The position numbers and the translations under genes were made by a program. 64,000 nt of DNA. Source: Dechloromonas sp. CZR5 (GTDB lineage: Bacteria; Pseudomonadota; Gammaproteobacteria; Burkholderiales; Rhodocyclaceae). Shown one piece after another: positions 53,015-62,732 of the stretch. The stretch is taken from positions 248,001 through 312,000 of the forward strand of contig NZ_VUYQ01000006.1 in NCBI RefSeq assembly GCF_008711155.1. The letters run 5' to 3'. The first letter of the stretch is position 1. The number at the start of each line of letters is the position of its first letter. Below the pieces are notes generated by a model. The model was not told the origin of the DNA. It did no database searches and worked only from the letters and a program-made list of their open reading frames with translations.

Positions 53015-54139
53015 TCAACACTTTTCTTCGAACACGACCAGATAGCGGCTAGCGACAACTCCAATCTCATACTCTTCCACGATGCGCTGACGGGCAAGCT
53101 GCTTGAGGGCAAGAAAATCCTTCTCAGGCATCGCCAACAGTGACTGCCAAGCCGCCGCCATCGCCTCATCATCTCCCGCTTGAACGACAACACCGGCCTG
53201 CCCCACGATGCAGGAGCTGTCGCCAACATCTGTGACCGCACAAGGAATTCCGCAGGACATTGCCTCGCCGATGACGTTCGGAAATCCCTCGCTGGTCGAC
53301 GTACTGGCCAAGATATCGAAGGCATTCATGATCGCAGGAACGTCACGACGCGGCCCAAGCAATGCCACCTTACCCAGAATTCCTTCTGCTTCCAACATAC
53401 CCTTCAGTTCAGTGTTGTCTTCTGTAACATCGGTTCCGACGAGAACGAAACGTGCTCGCTTTTCCTTTTTCGCCAGCAACCCTGCGGCTCTGACAAAGGT
53501 ATCGAAACCCTTCATCGCGTGGTAGCGCCCCACCATGCCGATAACAAAGTCACCGTCGGAGACGCCGAACTGCTGGCGCATCGCCGAGCGTGCCTCGGCA
53601 TCCGGTGCAAACGCTGCAACATCAAAACCATTGGGTAAGACCTTCCAGCATTGAGCACTGTACCCCATCCGGATATGCTCCTCCATGCCGAACCGGGCAT
53701 TGGCCACGATCACAGCAGGAATGAAAGACAGGCGGGCTAGCAGTTTGACAAGCAGTATATTCGAGCGGGGAAGCTCTTCCGGCGAAAGACGGGAACAGCG
53801 GAGATTCCAGATCAGGCGGATTGATGGTGCCAAGCATTTGAGTGCCACGCCAAATAAATCTGCATGATGCAACCAAGTCATCACGGCATCGGGCCTGAAT
53901 CGACCTACCATGCAACGCGCGCGCCACAACGCACACACGCTGCTCGGGCCGCCGGCCACTCCCAACGACTGTACTTGAACCCCCAGAGCGCGGATATCCG
54001 GTGCAAGGATATCGAGGTCGGTCAGGGTCAGGACCACATGCTCTGTTGCCACGCGATCTGACGCCTGTAGCAGTTTGAGCAGCATCATTTCGGCCCCGCC
54101 CAGGCCGAGCCCGGTAATGATGTGGAGAACGCGGGTCAT
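53015..54139 (-). CDS. Glycosyltransferase, GT4 family
   Basis: GT-B transferase of 374 aa. IITGLGLGGAEMMLLKLL near the N-terminus is the donor-loop pattern of GT4, and the C-terminal domain contains VGRYHAMKGFDTFVRAAG and STSEGFPNVIGEAMSCG with the two conserved glutamates. The ATG at 54139 is chosen over a preceding TTG. About 190 bases separate it from the amidotransferase gene, in which I see nothing else. Its base composition is that of the core genome, so the shift to AT-rich DNA lies just upstream. Confidence 0.9.
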   Translation of the reverse strand: MTRVLHIITGLGLGGAEMMLLKLLQASDRVATEHVVLTLTDLDILAPDIRALGVQVQSLGVAGGPSSVCALWRARCMVGRFRPDAVMTWLHHADLFGVALKCLAPSIRLIWNLRCSRLSPEELPRSNILLVKLLARLSFIPAVIVANARFGMEEHIRMGYSAQCWKVLPNGFDVAAFAPDAEARSAMRQQFGVSDGDFVIGMVGRYHAMKGFDTFVRAAGLLAKKEKRARFVLVGTDVTEDNTELKGMLEAEGILGKVALLGPRRDVPAIMNAFDILASTSTSEGFPNVIGEAMSCGIPCAVTDVGDSSCIVGQAGVVVQAGDDEAMAAAWQSLLAMPEKDFLALKQLARQRIVEEYEIGVVASRYLVVFEEKC

Positions 54140-54269
54140 CAATACCAGCGTATTGATAAAGAGAACAATCGAACCGATACCCCCACATGTTTACCGAAGA
54201 TATCGCTCCCACATTTTTCCTGGCACCACATTTGTTGAGAAAAGTTGAGAGAGGATGCATCAGAGCCAG

Positions 54270-55349
54270 TCATTTTGTTTCGATCTTGTCTTTTTTGGAG
54301 AAATCAAAACCCATCGAAGCGAAAACACCATCCCAACGAGCCAACGTTGCCTCTTTGCTGCATTCAACTTCGGTAAATCCTCTTCCGCGAATTCCCGCAT
54401 CCCGACGTAGCGACTCATCGGCAATCATGTCCTCCAGGGCTGCACGCCACTCATCTTGAGTGCAACACGCCAATCTATCCATGCCGACATCTCGCATAGC
54501 GCGTTGATAAGCAGGTGTGGCAGAGGTCACCACTGGCATACCCATCCGCCACAACAGCAACAATTTATTTTCAGGTTTACCAACAACAAACGGATCAGTG
54601 AGATCTATTGGGATGACAGCCAAATCACAACTCTGAATCACTCGAGAGCATGTTGCCTCATCCCAAATATGAAACCGCACTGAATCAAAAATCTCGCGCG
54701 CCAAATCCGAGCTATGCACACGGCCAAAGCGCCCAAGTAAGCGGGGCTGATCTGGATCCGTGACAATGTTGAGCACCAACGGACGACGCCCATGGATATC
54801 TCGCAAAACATCCCGAATTTGTTTTAATTGCGAGAGATTGCTAGGCAAACCCTCCCAAACCAAATTAAACGGTTCACCGCAACGGTAGCTCTCCTTGACC
54901 GCGTGGACTACCGAACTATGTATATCTAAAACAATGTGCGTGTTTGTGCAGTAGCTTTTAATATCTTTCTGCTGGCCTTGGGTTGTGCAGACCACAGCAT
55001 CAGCTCGACGACACATATCTTGATAGGCGGCCCATAGACTCCAGCGCAACTTACGATGTCGCCCCGTTGCATACCATAGCCCACCCCGTAACCACTGCTT
55101 GAGATTTGTACGAGGGATTGCGAGATACGAGTCAATCAAGTCGAAAACTACTTTCCCGTGAGGATATTGAGCCCAGACGCTGACATCCGCCACCTCACTC
55201 AAAACAACCAGATCATAGCGTTCCTCAGGACGAGCCAATTCAAAAGCAAGATTCCGCGCATTTGCATAAGCAACAAAACGACGCCGATCACCCGGCCTAT
55301 CCAAAGACACACTGTAAGGCACGTAGCCAATACGAACTTTATCAGGCAT
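54270..55349 (-). CDS. Putative glycosyltransferase, GT-B type
   Basis: A 359-aa soluble protein in AT-rich DNA. The N-terminal domain (IGYVPYSVSLDRPGDRRRFV) and the C-terminal CDLAVIPIDLTDPFVVGKPENKLLLLWRMGMPVV segment follow the pattern of GT-B transferases, with a Lys-Pro-Glu-Asn-Lys loop where nucleotide sugar would bind. The classic E-x7-E motif is replaced, so the family within GT-B is unclear. It starts 16 bases after the flippase gene and is probably co-transcribed. Function inferred mainly from location and fold pattern. Confidence 0.6.
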   Translation of the reverse strand: MPDKVRIGYVPYSVSLDRPGDRRRFVAYANARNLAFELARPEERYDLVVLSEVADVSVWAQYPHGKVVFDLIDSYLAIPRTNLKQWLRGGLWYATGRHRKLRWSLWAAYQDMCRRADAVVCTTQGQQKDIKSYCTNTHIVLDIHSSVVHAVKESYRCGEPFNLVWEGLPSNLSQLKQIRDVLRDIHGRRPLVLNIVTDPDQPRLLGRFGRVHSSDLAREIFDSVRFHIWDEATCSRVIQSCDLAVIPIDLTDPFVVGKPENKLLLLWRMGMPVVTSATPAYQRAMRDVGMDRLACCTQDEWRAALEDMIADESLRRDAGIRGRGFTEVECSKEATLARWDGVFASMGFDFSKKDKIETK

Positions 55350-55364
55350 TACCCGCCCGCCTTA

Positions 55365-56888
55365 TCATTTAACACCACCAGAAAACATCAAGCCCTTGAT
55401 TTTTTCAATTACGATAGAGCGAGTAAAGGGCAAAACCAACAATATAACTAATAGATCCACAACCGAAGCTAAAAATGCAAAGAACACACTGAACCAAGAT
55501 GACAAATTTTTTGGAAAAATATAATTGGCCGCAGAAAAAACAACAGCCGTAATCAACGCAGGAATAAATGTGTCAATTACCCACCAGGACCACATCTCAT
55601 TTTTTAAAAGGCGGCGGTGCATAATTGGTATCTCTACAAAATAATAACCAACATTAATCGCCAGCCAGCACCACCCTCCAACTATAGCCCCATATTTTGG
55701 AACAGCAAAAATCAACGTAGGAACGAATAAAAAAAGAAGAAATATATTCTTATAGATCGACAATCGAACCCAACCTGATGCAACTTGCAAAAAATATGGA
55801 ACCATCATTAGGGTATTAAATAACGTACCCAGCAAGACCCATGGCAGAATCACTATCAAATCAGAAACGAGCTTAGAATTTGAATGAAGCCATAGATTGC
55901 TGAATGAGTCTCCAAATGTTAGTAGCGCTCCAACCATTGGCAGAGAAAACGCTGCCACAAGTTGGCTCCAGCGGTGATACTCAATGGACAGATTTTTGTT
56001 ATCCCCTATTGCACAAAGCCTGGAAAACAACGGAAAGACAGCAGAGCCAGCCGGAAGCGCCACCAAAATCGTGATGGGTGAAACCATGGTAAAGGTCAGC
56101 ACATATGCAGAAAACTGATCAAGAGGAACATATTTTGAGATGATCCACTTATCAGTCTGCGTAAGTAACGATGACGTTAATCCGATCATCAAGTTACCTA
56201 GTGAGAATCTCCAAGTCGACCGCAGAAAACCAACATCAAATCGCGGAGAATTACCAATCGGCATTATCCGCCACAAATCTCGACGAAGCCAAAAAGTCAG
56301 CGACAAAAATGTTAATGCTTGCCATATTAATAACAAATTAACACTTGGAAACACCAGCCAAAGAATGGCTGCCGCACCAACCCATTGAAAAGTTGTTATA
56401 AAAACCCGAATTTTCGTGGCTAAATCTTGACGATGCAGGCCAGCAAACCCACTCCCATAGAGACTAGTTAGCCACTGACAAGCGATGACTAGACCCATCA
56501 ACCGTATCGCATCGGTCACTTCCTCGACAGGCAAACTTCCCGAGTGAATCCAATGAGTTGCTAACCATGGCGCGCTACAGACAACGATTGCGCTTACAAA
56601 AGCAGCCATTCCTAGCGAAATCATTTCCATGCTGCGCAGTAAGTTGCGCATTCTGTTCGCTGAATCCTGACGCTCTGCCAAACGGCCAAACTCACGCCCA
56701 AGTACAGGACTAATACACAAATCAAGAAACGTTAGACTAAGCAACAAGGTGGTGTAAAAACCAACTAATCCATATTCTTCTGGTCCAAGCAATTTCACAT
56801 ATACAGGAACAAAAACAAATTGCAGACCAGCTGACCAGAAACGCCCAACTGCATTCGCGACTGCATTAGAAAAAACAGACAATCTCAT
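55365..56888 (-). CDS. wzx: Polysaccharide repeat-unit flippase (Wzx-like)
   Basis: Integral membrane protein of 507 aa with about 14 predicted helices across its length, in the MOP superfamily. N-terminal NAVGRFWSAGLQFVFVPVYVKLLGPEEYGLVGFY is the typical first repeat. Such proteins flip undecaprenyl-linked repeat units across the inner membrane. Codon and base use are clearly AT-rich compared with genes before 54000. No Wzy-type polymerase accompanies it within the window. Confidence 0.88.
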   Translation of the reverse strand: MRLSVFSNAVANAVGRFWSAGLQFVFVPVYVKLLGPEEYGLVGFYTTLLLSLTFLDLCISPVLGREFGRLAERQDSANRMRNLLRSMEMISLGMAAFVSAIVVCSAPWLATHWIHSGSLPVEEVTDAIRLMGLVIACQWLTSLYGSGFAGLHRQDLATKIRVFITTFQWVGAAAILWLVFPSVNLLLIWQALTFLSLTFWLRRDLWRIMPIGNSPRFDVGFLRSTWRFSLGNLMIGLTSSLLTQTDKWIISKYVPLDQFSAYVLTFTMVSPITILVALPAGSAVFPLFSRLCAIGDNKNLSIEYHRWSQLVAAFSLPMVGALLTFGDSFSNLWLHSNSKLVSDLIVILPWVLLGTLFNTLMMVPYFLQVASGWVRLSIYKNIFLLFLFVPTLIFAVPKYGAIVGGWCWLAINVGYYFVEIPIMHRRLLKNEMWSWWVIDTFIPALITAVVFSAANYIFPKNLSSWFSVFFAFLASVVDLLVILLVLPFTRSIVIEKIKGLMFSGGVK

Positions 56889-57067
56889 TGTATATGCGCT
56901 CTTTCACGCCATCGCCGCAGCAAACGCATCGATATCTTCGTAGTAGAAGCAGTTCTCAAGACGTCTAATTGAATCAGTTTGCAAATCCCACTATTTCGAA
57001 TCAAGTAGTCGAGAATTATTATATTAAGCAAATATGATAGCCAATTACAAATTGGAACATCGCAATA

Positions 57068-57952
57068 CTAAACTGGCGCTCGAAAAGTTGCTGTAAGCCC
57101 GGCCCCCCTCCCCATTTTCTGAGAAAATTTCGCGAGTATTGGTGCTACCAAACCCACAAACGCTCCGCGGATATATTTTATTTTTATGAACTCCTCAAAA
57201 AAGTGTTGCCACGCACCGACTGCAAGCAAGTCACTAAGCCTGTCATTAGTTTCAAGCTTTTCCGTTACCAAACCAAGTCGATTTACAAGTCGCTCTAGAT
57301 CATTCGGTGACCAGAAATATAAATGTCTAGGCGCGTCTAAATGCCACCAGTATTTTTGCATTAGTTTTGCCTGCAAACTATCAACGTTGGGTATCGCAAT
57401 GAGCAATTTCCCGTCTGGTTTGAGGCGCTTTGCCGCTGCCTCCAAGACCTCCCATGGCTTAGGCAAGTGTTCAAGACTGTGCCAAAGTGCAATCACGTCG
57501 TAGCGTTTTTCTGAGTCAATGAGCGCAGAACGAGGGTCGTTAGTGTTGGTAACCTTAATACCAACGATGTCACGCAGGAAGTTGGATGCTCCAGCGTTCA
57601 TTTCTATTACTTCCACGTTGAAGCCTGCATCTTTAGCATTTAGGCTGAATATTCCAATCCATGGACCTATCTCCAACAAATCCCCACCGCATTTATCCAA
57701 AACAGGAGCAAGTCGGTAGCGTTCTTTAGCTGCGAGTTCTCGAAGTTGATCAATCGATTCCGGAATGCCTTGGTAGCCGCCCTCATAGTATTGAGCAAGG
57801 GCTTCTGGAATTGGGTCGATGAAAACTAGCCCGCAATTCACACACCGGTAGTAACCAAATTCTTCGTCTGAAATATTACGATTTCGATCGTTGGTCGATA
57901 ACCAAAGAGAAGAGTCAGCCCCACAACAAGGGCATGATGTGCATTGATTCAT
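57068..57952 (-). CDS. SAM-dependent methyltransferase with N-terminal zinc ribbon
   Basis: A 294-aa class I methyltransferase. The N-terminus has two cysteine pairs (CPCC and CVNCGLVF) in a zinc-ribbon arrangement, then SAM motif I LLEIGPWIGIFSLNAK near 93 and motif IV VIALWHSLEHLPKPWEVL. This architecture occurs in polysaccharide and secondary-metabolite loci. The acceptor (sugar O- or N-methylation) is unknown. AT-rich composition. About 180 bases without a gene separate it from the flippase, and I see nothing in them. Confidence 0.85.
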   Translation of the reverse strand: MNQCTSCPCCGADSSLWLSTNDRNRNISDEEFGYYRCVNCGLVFIDPIPEALAQYYEGGYQGIPESIDQLRELAAKERYRLAPVLDKCGGDLLEIGPWIGIFSLNAKDAGFNVEVIEMNAGASNFLRDIVGIKVTNTNDPRSALIDSEKRYDVIALWHSLEHLPKPWEVLEAAAKRLKPDGKLLIAIPNVDSLQAKLMQKYWWHLDAPRHLYFWSPNDLERLVNRLGLVTEKLETNDRLSDLLAVGAWQHFFEEFIKIKYIRGAFVGLVAPILAKFSQKMGRGAGLTATFRAPV

Positions 57953-58017
57953 AATCTTAAAATATATTTAATAGAGCAGAGTTAATAATCAAAAAAAATT
58001 CCAACCCCCACAATCCA

Positions 58018-58839
58018 TTATTCAAAAGTCTTACCCCACGCGCTTTCTTCCATTACAAATTTCATTTTTCTATCAGCCAAGCTATAGTTTTCCGTCTGAT
58101 TATCTTTTATTAGCAAATTTCTTTGCCCCGGCACTCTGAAGGTTTCGCTCTCTATCCATGATTCAATCTCAAACGAGCGCCCATTTTTGCCGACTACAAC
58201 AGGTCTTAAGCCACGCCGCATCAAATAACTTGTAAAGCCAGCTCGACCGCTTTCTAAGGCGTGTGCATCTCTCTTCGCTCGGGGAAATATACTTTGTGCG
58301 GCAAATGCCAAGAATACTTCTCTCCTGACCACGAACGCATTTGAACGTAAATGTGGATTAGGAAATGATGGAAACCGCTTGATCGAGCCAAAATATCGCG
58401 GGGGGTAGAGCAACATTCCCGGTCTAAGTAAATGACGAAGGTAAAACTGAGGGACCAACGTACCCCATGAGCCAGTTGCCCCCGCAGCACCAACCCCGGG
58501 ACTCTCCGCAGCATGAAGCAAAAGCTCAAGCCAACGATCACCATCAATTTTAGTGTGCGTATTAAAAAAGCATAGCCAATCATGTTTTAGATACCAGGCC
58601 AATCGGAAATATGCGCCCCAGTCATACCCATCATCTGGCATGGCAATAATGTTTCCAGACATATTGGCAACCAACTTTGTCACTAGGTCTAATTCAGCCC
58701 CGCTCTGCCAGCCTTTTGAAATGACGAATAATTCATGCTCCCTACCTGCCGGAAACCTTCGGTATGTTTCAAAAAAGGCCTCTGCAGATGCTCGCCCCCC
58801 CCCCAAGCCCCGCGACAAATAAACAACTGCTACCGACAT
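58018..58839 (-). CDS. Putative polysaccharide glycosyltransferase, RgpF-like
   Basis: A 273-aa protein of uncertain family. The segment MPDDGYDWGAYFRLAWYL followed by WLCFFNTHTKI resembles the middle of rhamnan synthesis protein RgpF-type transferases (GYDFGAY...). HLRSNAFVVRREVFL suggests a GT-A-like nucleotide-sugar site. No membrane helices. It lies between a methyltransferase and a reductase of the CDP-sugar block. Confidence is moderate; it could be another sugar-acting enzyme. Confidence 0.6.
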   Translation of the reverse strand: MSVAVVYLSRGLGGGRASAEAFFETYRRFPAGREHELFVISKGWQSGAELDLVTKLVANMSGNIIAMPDDGYDWGAYFRLAWYLKHDWLCFFNTHTKIDGDRWLELLLHAAESPGVGAAGATGSWGTLVPQFYLRHLLRPGMLLYPPRYFGSIKRFPSFPNPHLRSNAFVVRREVFLAFAAQSIFPRAKRDAHALESGRAGFTSYLMRRGLRPVVVGKNGRSFEIESWIESETFRVPGQRNLLIKDNQTENYSLADRKMKFVMEESAWGKTFE

Positions 58840-58854
58840 TGCCGTTACTCTTTT

Positions 58855-59775
58855 CTATAGAGAGTTACAACGCCACCAGCGAATTGCACGATCCAACCCA
58901 TCCTCAAGTGGAATCGTAGGGTTCCATGAGAGTTCATCATTGAGCCTTCTGACATCTGCGAGTATTACTGGTGGATCTCCAACTGGGACAGCACGGCTTC
59001 CCAGCTTCAATAACTCAGGACGGCCAAGTTTTAACGATATTTTATTAACCACATCCTTTATTTTTACAGGCTCACCAGAAGCTATGTTAACAGGCCCTTG
59101 CACTTCCGAATCCAGTAAGGCAATAAAGGCAGAAGCCACGTCCTCCACGTGCAAAAAATCTCGCACCTGCTCGCCACTGGAACATAGTGCAGGCTCCCCT
59201 ATTAGCAGCGAACGAATCACCGATGAAACCAACCGCGAAGGGTGCTCGTAGGAGCCGTAAAGAAAGAATACTCTTCCCCACGCACTACTTAACCCATACT
59301 CCCGACTGTACGCTGCAAGCATGCTTTGCAACGAGTTTTTGCAAACGCCATAGACTGTCGCAGGTACCAAAGGGGTCACGCCTTCAGAACACCAGCCATA
59401 ATCCCAATTATATTCGGCGCACGTTCCCGCCATTACTACACGCTGCCCGCCCTGTGCGGCAAAAGCCTGGAGCAGCGCGAGGCTTGCTTTTACGCATTGA
59501 AAATTTTCCGTAGCCGTCCAGTAACGGCCAGGCTCGGCGTACCAAGCCAGATGCAGCAGGTGCGTAGGTTGCACCTCGGCTAGAAGCCTATCGGGCACTC
59601 CTTCATCGAACAAATCTGCCTTATGCCACCTCACACCCTGCACTGTTTCGCCACCGGAACGCGACAGCGCATGAACCTCATATCCCGCATCACGCAGAAT
59701 TGGTAGGCAATGCCTACCAATAAAACCGCTAGCCCCGGTCAGCAAAACTTTTTTCAGGGGAAGTTGGGTCGTCAT
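58855..59775 (-). CDS. NAD(P)-dependent sugar epimerase/reductase (SDR family)
   Basis: An extended SDR of 306 aa: GASGFIGRHCLPILRDAG near residue 14, the active-site Thr in GTCAEYNWDYG and the Tyr-Lys pair in YGVCKNSLQ. It probably reduces a 4-keto-6-deoxy nucleotide sugar (for example CDP-4-keto) to the final hexose. Its ATG overlaps the stop of the short ORF just upstream (ATGA). It belongs with rfbF, rfbG, the epimerase and the C-methyltransferase in a CDP-sugar pathway. Confidence 0.85.
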   Translation of the reverse strand: MTTQLPLKKVLLTGASGFIGRHCLPILRDAGYEVHALSRSGGETVQGVRWHKADLFDEGVPDRLLAEVQPTHLLHLAWYAEPGRYWTATENFQCVKASLALLQAFAAQGGQRVVMAGTCAEYNWDYGWCSEGVTPLVPATVYGVCKNSLQSMLAAYSREYGLSSAWGRVFFLYGSYEHPSRLVSSVIRSLLIGEPALCSSGEQVRDFLHVEDVASAFIALLDSEVQGPVNIASGEPVKIKDVVNKISLKLGRPELLKLGSRAVPVGDPPVILADVRRLNDELSWNPTIPLEDGLDRAIRWWRCNSL

Positions 59776-59873
59776 GCAACTTGCTCCAGGGATTTTTTGA
59801 TGACCATTGCCAATTCTTGGGGTGACAAGAAATAGTCACTCTTGCCCCCCACTTCATATCGCAATATGAACAT
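59772..59873 (-). CDS. Short ORF translationally coupled to the reductase gene
   Basis: A 33-codon frame (ATG at 59873; an in-frame TTG five codons earlier is also possible) in the 109-base gap between the C-methyltransferase and reductase genes. Its stop overlaps the reductase ATG as ATGA, the same coupling used elsewhere in the window. The peptide contains LSPQELAMVIKKSLE, which reads like a folded amphipathic helix rather than random sequence. It could be a small real protein, the remnant of a larger domain, or a coupling leader. Confidence 0.4.
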   Translation of the reverse strand: MFILRYEVGGKSDYFLSPQELAMVIKKSLEQVA

Positions 59874-59884
59874 CAACAGGCGAG

Positions 59885-61108
59885 TCAAATGATTGTTAGT
59901 CTAGGTACCGCCACTACAAATTTTGCACCGTACTCGGCAAGTTGTGCATTTTGATGTTTGACCTCATCAGCAATGTTCCAAGGCAGGATCACCACATAGT
60001 CCGGACGCCTCTCCCCCAATACTGAGGGTAAAAGAATGGGAATGTGACTACCTGGCATGAATTTACCCTGTTTTGCTTCGGCGGCATCACAAACATAAGG
60101 CAACAAGTCGGTTTTTATTCCGGCGTAGTTCAATAGGGTATTGCCTTTGGCGGCGGCACCATAGGCAGCCACTTTTTTGCCTGCACGCTTTTGCTCGATA
60201 AGGAAAGTCAACAAGTCATCTTTGACCCGATCCGCCTTTAACTGAAAGCCTTGATAGATGGACAGACTTTGCAACCCACGTCGCACCTCCTCGGCTAGTA
60301 GTTCAACACAGGCTGGAGTTTCCCGACGCTCATCCTCTGCATGACAACCATAGATACGCAAACTACCCCCATGGGTAGGCAACTCCTCAACATCCCATAT
60401 GCGCAACCCAGCTGCCTTGAAAATACGTTCTACAGTGTAAAGCGACAGATAAGAAAAATGCTCGTGATAGACGGTATCGAACTGGGTATTTTCGATCAAC
60501 CGCATGAGGTGTGGAAACTCCAAGGTGATTGTGCCACCAGGTTTCAGAGCAGCTTTAAGACCGCGGGTGAAGTCGTTAATATCAGGAACATGGGCGTAAA
60601 CATTGTTGCCAGCAATCAGATCAGCCTGCTTTCCGGCCAGAGAGAGTCTCTTAGCGAGCTGCTCGCCAAAAAACTCTCGCGTAACAGGAATACCCAAACT
60701 TTCGGCTGCAGTAGCGGTACTGGCCGTAGGTTCAATCCCCAGGCAAGGAATTCCTGCAGCAACGAAGTTCTTGAGGAGATAACCATCGTTAGAGGCCACC
60801 TCGATGACCAAGCTGTCTTTAGTTAATTGCAGCAAGCCCGTCATTTTTTCTGCATATTTCGCTGCATGTGCGAGCCAACCACTGGATGTACTAGAAAAGT
60901 AAGCGTAGTCAGGGCTAAACAGTTCGTCAGCTTGAGCATAATCTTCAGTCTGTACCAACCAGCACCGATCACAGACTTTGATTTTCAGTGGATAGTATTT
61001 CTCCGGCTTGGTAAGGTCTTCGCTTGTCAGATAAGCATTGGATGGAGGAGCAAAGCCGAGATCAAGAAAAGTGTACTCAAGCGGGGCATCACAATGACGG
61101 CATTTCAC
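59885..61108 (-). CDS. Sugar C-methyltransferase, TylC3/NovU-like
   Basis: A 407-aa enzyme with the three-part build of NDP-sugar C-methyltransferases: N-terminal zinc site (CRHC and CDRC, Methyltransf_13), central SAM fold with VIEVASNDGYLLKNF near 86, and C-terminal Methyltransf_14 with VAAYGAAAKGNTLLNYAGI. Relatives add a methyl to carbon of 4-keto-6-deoxy sugars (C-3 in TylC3, C-5 in NovU). The ATG lies beside the RmlC-like epimerase (4-base overlap). Position of methylation is inference. Confidence 0.9.
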   Translation of the reverse strand: MKCRHCDAPLEYTFLDLGFAPPSNAYLTSEDLTKPEKYYPLKIKVCDRCWLVQTEDYAQADELFSPDYAYFSSTSSGWLAHAAKYAEKMTGLLQLTKDSLVIEVASNDGYLLKNFVAAGIPCLGIEPTASTATAAESLGIPVTREFFGEQLAKRLSLAGKQADLIAGNNVYAHVPDINDFTRGLKAALKPGGTITLEFPHLMRLIENTQFDTVYHEHFSYLSLYTVERIFKAAGLRIWDVEELPTHGGSLRIYGCHAEDERRETPACVELLAEEVRRGLQSLSIYQGFQLKADRVKDDLLTFLIEQKRAGKKVAAYGAAAKGNTLLNYAGIKTDLLPYVCDAAEAKQGKFMPGSHIPILLPSVLGERRPDYVVILPWNIADEVKHQNAQLAEYGAKFVVAVPRLTII

Positions 61109-61665
61109 AAAATCACTCCTTTGAATTGATTGTCCAGCATGGGATGCTGTGCATCTCTAGCAGAAAGTTCGGCAATGGCCAAAGGCCAACCTATAGAAAG
61201 TTGGGGATCCTCCGCATTAAGTCCAGCTTCGAATTCCGCCGAGTAAGCCGCTGAATGCAGATAGAGAAGTTCACAATTGTCTGAAAGCGTCTGAAAACCA
61301 TGAGCGAAGCCTTCCGGGATCAACAGCGCTCGATGATTGGATGAGGAAAGTGTTTCAGCATGCCACTTGAGAAATGTTGGCGACCCTACGCGGAGATCGA
61401 CAGCCACATCCCAAATTTCGCCCTGCAAACATGTGACAAGCTTCATCTCGGCATGTGGCTGTTTCTGAAAATGCATGCCTCTTATCGTGCCACGACGTTG
61501 AGTGAAAGTTTGATTTACCTGAATGATTGGTTTAGACCAACCTGCAGCAGCGAGCTCTTCAGCACAAAACAGGCGCGATAGAAAACCTCGACTATCCCCC
61601 ATTAGCTGACGTTCAACTACTTTCAAACCGTCAATAGGCGTATCAAGAACAATAAAACGACTCAT
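61105..61665 (-). CDS. RmlC-like dTDP-4-keto-6-deoxy-sugar 3,5-epimerase family protein
   Basis: Cupin-type epimerase of 186 aa. RGTIRGMHFQ (catalytic His), LVTCLQGEIWDVAVDLR, IPEGFAHGFQTLSDNCELLY (Tyr region) and AEDPQLSIGWP match RmlC. Despite the family name it is set in a CDP-sugar context, so the substrate is probably CDP-4-keto-6-deoxyhexose. Some relatives act only at C-3. It overlaps the methyltransferase by 4 bases and lies five bases after rfbG. Confidence 0.9.
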   Translation of the reverse strand: MSRFIVLDTPIDGLKVVERQLMGDSRGFLSRLFCAEELAAAGWSKPIIQVNQTFTQRRGTIRGMHFQKQPHAEMKLVTCLQGEIWDVAVDLRVGSPTFLKWHAETLSSSNHRALLIPEGFAHGFQTLSDNCELLYLHSAAYSAEFEAGLNAEDPQLSIGWPLAIAELSARDAQHPMLDNQFKGVIL

Positions 61666-61670
61666 GCCAT

Positions 61671-62732
61671 TTACCCCGGCATATATGCTTTTTCATAGGC
61701 CGCAATATCCGAGAGACACAACGCCATCGCGTCAGCACCTTCGCGCATTTGCCGATACCATGAAATTGTTCGTTGCACCGATTCAGCCAGGGGCCAGCGC
61801 GCCTTAACCCCCAATAATGTACGAGCTTTTGCGATCTCAAGCGCTAGCCACCCAGCCTCATGAGGCCCTTCCGTACCATCCCCCCAAGAAACATCTCCTG
61901 TCCCATAGGCAACCTGTGCGAGTTGAATCACTTCACGTACGCTTGCCGCCTCGTTAGTTTCCGGGCCAAAGTTATAAGCACCGGCCAAACCAGGCCTCTC
62001 CCAAAGTTGCTGGGCAAGTTGTATATAACCAGAAAGAGGCTCTAATACGTGCTGCCATGGCCGGATAGCTTGTGGACGACGAATTTGCAAAGGCCGCCCT
62101 AAATTCCAAGCACGAATAGCATCAGGAATCAGGCGATCTTCCGACCAATCGCCACCACCGATCACATTACCTGCACGAGCAGAAGCTATCGCGATATTCC
62201 TTTCAGCAAGATAGGAATCACGGTAGCTAGCGATAATTATTTCTGCAGCAGCCTTGCTAGCACTGTATGGATCATGACCGCCAAGTGTATCGGTTTCACG
62301 GTACGGATAAGATTGCTCGATATTTTTGTATACCTTGTCGGTAGTAACTACAACGACAGCCTTAACCGAATCAACCGAGCGCAAAGCATCAAGTACGTTT
62401 GCTGTCCCCTGAACATTCGTAGCGAATGTCGTCAGTGGCTCACGGTAGCTGGCGCGAACCAATGCTTGAGCTGCCAGATGAAATACAATTTCCGGCTGTG
62501 CTTTATTGATCAGGGGCGCCAAAGAGTCGGTATCACAAATATCACAAAAATTACTATCCGTGATCTGATGAATCCCAAGCAGTGTATATAAATTAGGCTC
62601 AGTAGCTGGAGCTAGGCTAACCCCAGTAACTTTCGCCCCCAGCCGGTGTAACCATAAGGCCATCCAAGCCCCTTTAAACCCTGTATGGCCGGTAAGTAGA
62701 ACGCGCTTGCCACGCCAAAATTCCTCTGTCAT
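61671..62732 (-). CDS. rfbG: CDP-glucose 4,6-dehydratase
   Basis: Converts CDP-glucose to CDP-4-keto-6-deoxyglucose (353 aa). The RfbG/DdhB N-terminal motif [19 protein letters not shown] and catalytic TTDKVY and YSASK are present; the C-terminal TISWYRQM is typical. The ATG at 62732 overlaps the rfbF stop (ATGA); an earlier in-frame ATG lies within rfbF and is unlikely. It is followed by epimerase, C-methyltransferase and reductase genes. Confidence 0.95.
   Translation of the reverse strand: MTEEFWRGKRVLLTGHTGFKGAWMALWLHRLGAKVTGVSLAPATEPNLYTLLGIHQITDSNFCDICDTDSLAPLINKAQPEIVFHLAAQALVRASYREPLTTFATNVQGTANVLDALRSVDSVKAVVVVTTDKVYKNIEQSYPYRETDTLGGHDPYSASKAAAEIIIASYRDSYLAERNIAIASARAGNVIGGGDWSEDRLIPDAIRAWNLGRPLQIRRPQAIRPWQHVLEPLSGYIQLAQQLWERPGLAGAYNFGPETNEAASVREVIQLAQVAYGTGDVSWGDGTEGPHEAGWLALEIAKARTLLGVKARWPLAESVQRTISWYRQMREGADAMALCLSDIAAYEKAYMPG

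Noticed and set aside
53622-54260. Minus-strand frame of 212 codons overlapping the GT4 gene start
   Set aside because: Out of frame with the conserved GT4 sequence and lacking any motif.
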